From VRUE01 sp963704545 (lineage in GTDB: Bacteria > Actinomycetota > Thermoleophilia > Solirubrobacterales > 70-9): DNA of 64,000 nucleotides. Location: contig OY969915.1 of assembly GCA_963704545.1 (NCBI GenBank), forward strand, positions 2,232,001-2,296,000, in the 5' to 3' direction. The notes under the pieces were generated by a model that worked only from the letters and a program-made list of their open reading frames with translations, had not been told where the DNA came from and searched no databases. The position numbers and the translations under genes were made by a program. This document shows positions 59,828 to 64,000 of this stretch, in pieces. Each line of letters opens with the position of its first letter. The first letter of the stretch is position 1.

Positions 59828-61419
59828 CCGGCCTCGCGACCATAATGGTCGTACTTGAGCTCGCGTACCTCCCAGTCCGCGTCCTCGGGGACCGGGAAGA
59901 GATGACGCACGCGCGGGGTGTCGATCCGCTCGCGGTGCTGGACGTCGCCCTCGATCGCGGGGAAGTCGAGTGTGCTCTCGGGGGCCTCGACCTCGTCGAG
60001 CCAGGGCGTCGCGGTGATCTGGATCTCGCCCTCGTCCGGGATCGGCTCGAGGACGCGAGTCGACTGGTCGTCATGCTCGCCTGCCGGCTCGTGGTGCAGA
60101 TGATGACGTGACATCACTGTCTCCTCCACCTCTTCCGTGTCGGGTGTGTCCCACTCTGAAATCGTCTCCACGATCGCGCCGTCGCCGTCCTGCAGGCCGG
60201 TCGCGATCAGGGTCTCGTCGGCGGCGGTGCCGAGATCGGCGCCGAGCTCTCCGAGGGCGGCGTCGCGCAGGATCCGCCGCACCCCCTCCTCCAGCCAGCT
60301 CGCCATGGCGAGGCCGGGCAGCGACTGGGTGCCGTTCATCAGCGAGCGCTCCAGCTCCAGCGCCGCCTCGATCCGCTCGCGGGCCTCGATCCGGTCGAAC
60401 TCCTCTCCCGCGAGCAGCGCCGAAGCGCGCATCGGCAGCGAGGCGCCAACCGGTCCGTGGCCGTCGAGCACCGCGCGCAGGGCAAGCAGATGATCGCTGA
60501 GGCCCTCCAGCGCCGATCCCCTCCCGCAGCCCAGCTCGAAGCGTGCGACACCCCAGGCGAGAGCGCCGTCGGGGTCGGGACGCGCCTCCAGCGTGGCGGC
60601 GAACTCCGCCAGTTGAACGGCCTCCTCCTCGCCCAGCTCGTAACCGCCGGAGCGGGTGGCGGGGGCGCCGGTAGCCAGGCGGGCCCAACGGTCCTCGCCC
60701 GTCGGGGCGAACGCGTAGGGGCCAAGCCCGACGCTGCCCGGCTTGAAGAGATGCATGACGCTGATCAGCTCGTGCAGCTGCTGCATCGCGCCTTCGGCGC
60801 TCTCGGCGCCCTCGCCCTGCTCGGCCAGGGCCAGAAACTGCGGCTCCCAGGCAGCACGGCCCATGCCCTCGCTGCGCATCGCCTCGACCGGCGCCTCGAT
60901 CGCGTCGGCCCGGACGATCTGAACGCCGTGGGGCAGCGCCAGGCGGGGCAGTGGCATGCGCAGCCCGACCAGTGGCGCGATCAGCACGTCGGCCTCCTCG
61001 GCGCCGCGCGTCTCAGCCTCCAGCACCGCAAGCGCGTTGCCCAGCCGCTGGTGATCGAGCGCAAGTTCGGTGCAGCCATCCCAGAGCGAGGCGAGGAAGA
61101 CGCAGAGCATCCGTGCGGCGCGCTCGCCGGGGTCGCCCGGGACCGCCTCGCCGCGGGCTTCGAGGTAGGCAGCGGCGATGCCGGCGGCGGCGACCGCGTC
61201 GCGAGCCGGGCCGAAGGCCTCCAGCTCACGCAGCTCGCTCTCGCGCTCGCGCACGTAGCGCGAGGTCAGCGGGCGGTAGCTGTAGAAGGCGGCGTCCTCG
61301 CCGCTCTCGGCATCGACGTCGAAGGGGATCTGGTCCCCCCCGGCGACGAGCGCGCTGAGGCGGATCGCCGCCTCGGAGGCAAGGCGGGTCAGCTGGTCGT
61401 TGAGCATGCGGTCACGCAC
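59824..61419 (-). CDS. Unknown conserved-looking protein, 531 residues
   Basis: A long helix-rich protein, Glu/Ala/Leu-dominated from 1 to about 430, with repeated short acidic turns. The C-terminus (about 440-531) carries an acidic linker and DTPRVRHLFPVPEDADWEVRELKYDHYG. No membrane segment, signal peptide or known motif. It is convergent with the ArsA-like pair and divergent from an HxlR gene. I do not recognise it. Confidence 0.75.
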   Translation of the reverse strand: MRDRMLNDQLTRLASEAAIRLSALVAGGDQIPFDVDAESGEDAAFYSYRPLTSRYVRERESELRELEAFGPARDAVAAAGIAAAYLEARGEAVPGDPGERAARMLCVFLASLWDGCTELALDHQRLGNALAVLEAETRGAEEADVLIAPLVGLRMPLPRLALPHGVQIVRADAIEAPVEAMRSEGMGRAAWEPQFLALAEQGEGAESAEGAMQQLHELISVMHLFKPGSVGLGPYAFAPTGEDRWARLATGAPATRSGGYELGEEEAVQLAEFAATLEARPDPDGALAWGVARFELGCGRGSALEGLSDHLLALRAVLDGHGPVGASLPMRASALLAGEEFDRIEARERIEAALELERSLMNGTQSLPGLAMASWLEEGVRRILRDAALGELGADLGTAADETLIATGLQDGDGAIVETISEWDTPDTEEVEETVMSRHHLHHEPAGEHDDQSTRVLEPIPDEGEIQITATPWLDEVEAPESTLDFPAIEGDVQHRERIDTPRVRHLFPVPEDADWEVRELKYDHYGREAG

Positions 61420-61481
61420 GCCCCTCGCTTCCCGCCCGCGTCAGGCGCTCCTGCGCCTGCACGGAGGCTTGCAGTCTGTAA

Positions 61482-61823
61482 CTAGACGGCGGCGGGGACC
61501 GGGGCGTCGCCGGAGAGCCAGCGGCGGCCGTAGCGGCGCATGTCCTCGACCAGGGGGACGAGGGCCTCGCCCTTCTCGGTCAGCGCGTACTCGACCCGGG
61601 GCGGGACCTCGGGGAAGGTGTGGCGCTCGACGATGCCCTCCTCTTCGAGGGCCCGGAGGCGCAGCGAAAGAGTGCGCGGGCTGATCCCCTCGAGCGAGCG
61701 CTCCAGCTCGCAGAAGCGACTCGAGCCCTCGGCCAGGTCGCGGATGACGAGGAGGGTCCACTTGCCGCAAACGACTTCGGCCGTGCGGCAGACGGGACAT
61801 CGGGAGTTGGATGCGGCACTCAT
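61482..61823 (-). CDS. HxlR family transcriptional regulator (short)
   Basis: 113 residues, with SRCPVCRTAEVVCGKWTLLVIRDLAEGSSRF at the start (three cysteines before the winged helix) and ISPRTLSLRLRALEEEGIVERH. A CTCGCT-CA-AGCGAG palindrome lies 30-43 bp upstream of the ATG, matching the usual spacing of HxlR operators. Cys-rich N-termini in this family sense quinones or aldehydes. Confidence 0.9.
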   Translation of the reverse strand: MSAASNSRCPVCRTAEVVCGKWTLLVIRDLAEGSSRFCELERSLEGISPRTLSLRLRALEEEGIVERHTFPEVPPRVEYALTEKGEALVPLVEDMRRYGRRWLSGDAPVPAAV

Positions 61824-61852
61824 GGAAAGAGCGAGGCGGTTGTGTCGATTAC

Positions 61853-61866
61853 CTCGCTCAAGCGAG
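61853..61866. promoter_or_regulatory. HxlR operator candidate
   Basis: CTCGCT-CA-AGCGAG, a perfect 6-bp inverted repeat upstream of the HxlR gene (start 61823). It resembles the core of the operators at 41327 and 41369 (GCTTGAAGC versus GCTCAAGC). Confidence 0.55.
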
Positions 61867-62042
61867 TGTACCGATCTCGCTTCACTTACTGAAGTTTTGC
61901 GCTACGGCGGTAGTGGGTCAGTTTGAAATCGCCCTAGATCCCGGCGATTCCTTGCTCTAGCTTCCGCTCATCCACTGAAAAGAAGCGGCGGGGGCGCTGC
62001 GCTAACAGCCCCCCGCCTGGCACCGAAAGGCAGGACCTTCCG

Positions 62043-62300
62043 ATGCAGCCAGATCCTAAGCGTGGGGACTCGCGGGCGGACTTCGCAGTCCAGCGCGCCA
62101 TCCTCGCCCTGCTCTTGGCGGGAGATCCCGTGGCGCGCACTGTCCCGGAACTGGCCCGTGAGATCGGGGACCAAGACGCAGTAGAGCGGGCCGTGGAGGC
62201 CCTTGTAGACAGCGGCTTGCTCGAAGTCAGAGGGGGCGAGTCGCAATCGTTGTGGCCGACGAACGCGGCCCGTCACGCTCACCGGCTTGAGGCGTGGTGA
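62043..62300 (+). CDS. Small winged-helix-like protein of unknown function
   Basis: 85 residues with an AGGCAGGA site upstream. AILALLLAGDPVARTVPELAREIGDQDAVERAVEALVDSGLLEVRG reads like a winged helix. The stop overlaps the start of the XRE gene. First of a three-gene cassette in a GC-shifted region. Confidence 0.75.
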   Translation: MQPDPKRGDSRADFAVQRAILALLLAGDPVARTVPELAREIGDQDAVERAVEALVDSGLLEVRGGESQSLWPTNAARHAHRLEAW

Positions 62301-62572
62301 GCCGGGCAGTCGCAGAGCAGTTTGGAGCCAACCTGCGCTACTGCCGTAGGCGGGCGGGCCTATCGCAGGAAGAGACGGCCATGCGCGCCTCCCTGCACCG
62401 TACGGCGGTCAGCTACATCGAGCGGGGCACTCGCATTCCCCGGATCGACACAGCGGCGAAGCTGGCGGCAGTCGTTGGCGTCGATCCGGGCGACCTGTTC
62501 GACGGGATCTCTTGGGAGCCGGGAGAGGTGCGGGTCGGCCAGTTCAAGCCCGACACGGACGCTACGCTCTGA
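62294..62572 (+). CDS. XRE family helix-turn-helix regulator, paralogue of the one at 47717
   Basis: 92 residues from GTG. CRRRAGLSQEETAMRASLHRTAVSYIERG is the HTH; the C-terminal GVDPGDLFDGISWEPGEVRVGQF matches the chromosomal paralogue. Likely controls the cassette. Confidence 0.87.
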   Translation: MVSRAVAEQFGANLRYCRRRAGLSQEETAMRASLHRTAVSYIERGTRIPRIDTAAKLAAVVGVDPGDLFDGISWEPGEVRVGQFKPDTDATL

Positions 62573-62574
62573 GC

Positions 62575-62790
62575 ATGGCTAAGCGGTCCAAGAAGCCCGC
62601 CGATCTGAATCGGCTCGCTGCTGCCATCGTCGGTGACGCGACCGATGAGACGCCGCAAGAGCCGGAAAGCGCGCAGGCGCGTGCCGGGCGTGCCGGAGGT
62701 CAGAAGGGCGGCAAAGTGCGCGCCGAGCGAATGACTGCAGCGGAACGATCCGCCGCAGCCCGCAAAGCGGCTAAGGCTCGCTGGGGTTAG
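62575..62790 (+). CDS. Small basic protein with C-terminal Ala/Arg repeat
   Basis: 71 residues from ATG 62575. The tail RAERMTAAERSAAARKAAKARWG is a motif found at the end of many small plasmid and phage-associated proteins. Starts 2 bp after the XRE stop. Function unknown; DNA or RNA binding is possible. Confidence 0.7.
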   Translation: MAKRSKKPADLNRLAAAIVGDATDETPQEPESAQARAGRAGGQKGGKVRAERMTAAERSAAARKAAKARWG

Positions 62791-63568
62791 CAATCATGAC
62801 CTGCGTTCAGGCCGTGTAGCACAGCCCGCGACCCCTGTAGCCGCCCGTGGCCCCGACTAGCTGGTTTCTTGTGCCACAACGGCCGCAAACCCGCATCCCA
62901 CCTGCGAATCTGCATGTACCCCTAAGGGGACATTTGGCGTCCGACGGGGTTGCAAGGCTCCCGATTGCTCAATGCCAGTGGGCCTTCCTCTCGGAAGGAC
63001 TTTCACGAAGGGCCGCCTTGGTGTCTGGGCGGCCCTTCGTTTTGCCGCCGATCGCGCTGGTAGTCATACCGGCGTGATCCCCGACTAGATACCAGCCGAT
63101 CCCGGCCACGTTAGGCCGGAGCCGACTGCGTGAAGGCATTGAGCAACCTCACGTCAGACACTAAGCCCTTTATGGGACCCGTACCTCCTCGGGAGGGTGA
63201 TTCGCTGCCCAAATGCTCTTGTTATCGCGGCTCGGCGTTTCGCCGGGGGAAGTGCTTTCGCGAAGGAGTCCCAATGGGCTCCTTCGTCGCTTTGCAACGC
63301 GCCAATACACGACATATGACCGCTAACTCCCCCAAATTGCACGATGGACACGGCGGGAAGGAAGGTAAACGCCCACCCTTTCCGAAAGTGCCGCGCCAGA
63401 GCGCTTCCCAAGTTTCCCTCCGGCCCGATAGTCGGGTTGGGATGAGAAAGGAGAGGGTGATGTCCAGGAGGTGAGCGAGCGGGTCGGGCTTCCCTTGACA
63501 GAGTCCCCGACCCGCCATCCCACTGGCGGGGGCGGAGCGCTACAACGCTCCGTTCCTCGCCACTACAT
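62791..63568. other. 778-bp gap with RNA-like structure but no recognised gene
   Basis: The gap holds an operator-like ATGTACCCCTAAGGGGACAT palindrome near 62912-62931, a leader with a terminator (63006-63043), and hairpins at 63261-63286 and 63479-63515. A 114-codon frame at 63130-63474 is basic and low-complexity; I do not support it as a gene. The dense structure suggests non-coding RNA or regulatory sequence of a mobile element. Confidence 0.55.
63006..63043 (+). terminator. Intrinsic terminator
   Basis: CGAAGGGCCGCC (63006-63017) and GGCGGCCCTTCG (63028-63039) form a perfect 12-bp stem with a 10-nt loop, followed by TTTT. Upstream, GGGCCTTC near 62978-62985 can pair with GAAGGGCC in the left arm, so an alternative antiterminator fold exists. 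Confidence 0.8.
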
Positions 63569-63642
63569 GCCCCCGTATCTCATTGGACAGAGAGCACGGA
63601 TTTTCTACCCGTGCAGCACCGGGTTCGAATCCCGGCGGGGGC
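63569..63642 (+). tRNA. tRNA-like gene, probably Arg(TCT), with a 9-nt anticodon loop
   Basis: 74 nt. Acceptor GCCCCCG/CGGGGGC, D-stem TCTC/GAGA, T-arm CCGGG-TTCGAAT-CCCGG and variable CAGCA are all canonical. The anticodon stem CACGG/CCGTG encloses ATTTTCTAC (9 nt instead of 7). TCT is the best anticodon because T precedes and A follows it; TTC is an alternative. No CCA is encoded. It lies just upstream of an IS1-type gene and could be an integration site or a suppressor/pseudo-tRNA. Confidence 0.75.
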
Positions 63643-63739
63643 TTTTGCAGCCTATATCGACATCAACGTTAGCCAACGGGTCAAGTTACGCACGTTGGGC
63701 GGTTTCTCCTGCGTCTTTCCGTCCGATAGCTCAAGCATA

Positions 63740-64000
63740 ATGGTCAGTATGAACAGGCTGTCCACGGAGAAGCGCGCCCAAGTCATCGGCTGCCTGGTCG
63801 AGGGCAACTCGATCCGCGCGACCGTGCGGATGACCGGTGCGGCCAAGAACACGATCACGAAGCTGCTGGTCGATCTGGGGGAAGCCTGCGCCGAGTATCA
63901 GGACGGGGTGCTGGTCGATCTCCCCTGCGCAGTGGTCGAGGCCGACGAGATTTGGAGCTACTGCTATGCGAAGCAAAAGAACGTGCCGGAGGAGTTCAAA
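63740..64000 (+). CDS. IS1 family transposase, 5' part (cut by window edge)
   Basis: 87 codons to the window end (an in-frame ATG at 63749 is also possible). The N-terminus NRLSTEKRAQVIGCLVEGNSIRATVRMTG is the HTH of IS1-type transposases, and VVEADEIWSYCYAKQKNVPEEF contains the first catalytic Asp (DEIW). The left inverted repeat could not be placed. Marks a mobile element at the end of the window. Confidence 0.88.
   Translation, partial: MVSMNRLSTEKRAQVIGCLVEGNSIRATVRMTGAAKNTITKLLVDLGEACAEYQDGVLVDLPCAVVEADEIWSYCYAKQKNVPEEFK

Noticed and set aside
63130..63474. 114-codon plus-strand frame
   Set aside because: Basic, low-complexity product with no similarity, lying across strong hairpins; coding not supported.
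63222..63518. Minus-strand frame of 98 codons
   Set aside because: Overlaps the same structured DNA, no recognisable domain and no ribosome site.

Overview
The window comes from a high-GC actinobacterial chromosome. The best guess is Thermoleophilia (Solirubrobacterales-like). The reasons are the arrangement rpmE - DUF1385 - prfA - prmC - tsaC/sua5-type - glyA relic - WecA-type transferase - small membrane protein - atpBEFHAGDC, a lysyl-oxidase-like secreted protein, a BagAB-like (Get3/ArsA) ATPase pair, and GTG/TTG starts with frequent ATGA stop/start overlaps. The genus is inference. Almost everything up to about 61.9 kb is ordinary chromosome. The last 2 kb (about 61.9-64 kb) look like accessory DNA.

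Layout: 0-4.2 kb, an envelope-polysaccharide operon on the minus strand (M20 peptidase, LCP ligase, UDP-sugar dehydrogenase, sugar nucleotidyltransferase). 4.4-6.6 kb, a PucR-type regulator and a secreted protein. 6.6-16.5 kb, the complete F1Fo ATP synthase operon preceded by a WecA/MraY-family transferase, a DUF354 protein and an internally deleted glyA relic. 16.5-23.4 kb, a secreted lysyl-oxidase-like protein, a palindrome-rich gap, two MlaE-type permeases, and the translation genes tsaC-type, prmC, prfA, DUF1385 and rpmE. 23.4-31.2 kb, a GGDEF protein, a TetR/hydrolase pair, a beta-propeller protein and membrane proteins. 31.3-46.2 kb, acyl-CoA catabolism: ETF-QO, etfA, etfB, split methylmalonyl-CoA mutase, HAD, thiolase, then PepA, thioesterase, HxlR regulator, aldehyde dehydrogenase, acyl-CoA dehydrogenase, a PRC-barrel protein and MeaB. 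46.2-53.5 kb, an acyltransferase, a PIN-type toxin-antitoxin pair, an XRE regulator, a GT4-GH57-methyltransferase operon resembling the mycobacterial Rv3030-Rv3032 polymethylated-glucan cluster, a second methyltransferase and a class III cyclase. 53.6-61.8 kb, gamma-glutamyltransferase, FtsZ, ParA, two ArsA-like ATPases, a 531-residue unknown protein and an HxlR regulator. 62-64 kb, a small-gene cassette, an attenuator-like leader, a tRNA with an enlarged anticodon loop and an incomplete IS1-family transposase gene.

The most unusual signal is a family of about 92-108 nt palindromic elements with at least five copies (22012, 43378, 50607, 56359, 57479). Two copies lie between or after genes. 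Three lie in frame inside protein-coding genes: the N-terminal extensions of FtsZ, a ParA ATPase and a GH57 enzyme, read in both orientations. The copies keep their stems through compensatory base changes, and one copy has replaced the sequence of its internal stems while keeping the fold. This resembles the Rickettsia palindromic elements, but the family here is not one I recognise. A second set of long perfect hairpins sits directly after stop codons (17288, 26434, 31201), and a 140-nt multi-branched palindrome lies at 17562-17701.

Metabolically the centre of the window reads as a fatty-acid and propionyl-CoA breakdown region (thiolase, acyl-CoA dehydrogenase, ETF and ETF-QO feeding quinone; mutase plus MeaB) with local TetR-type and HxlR-type operators.
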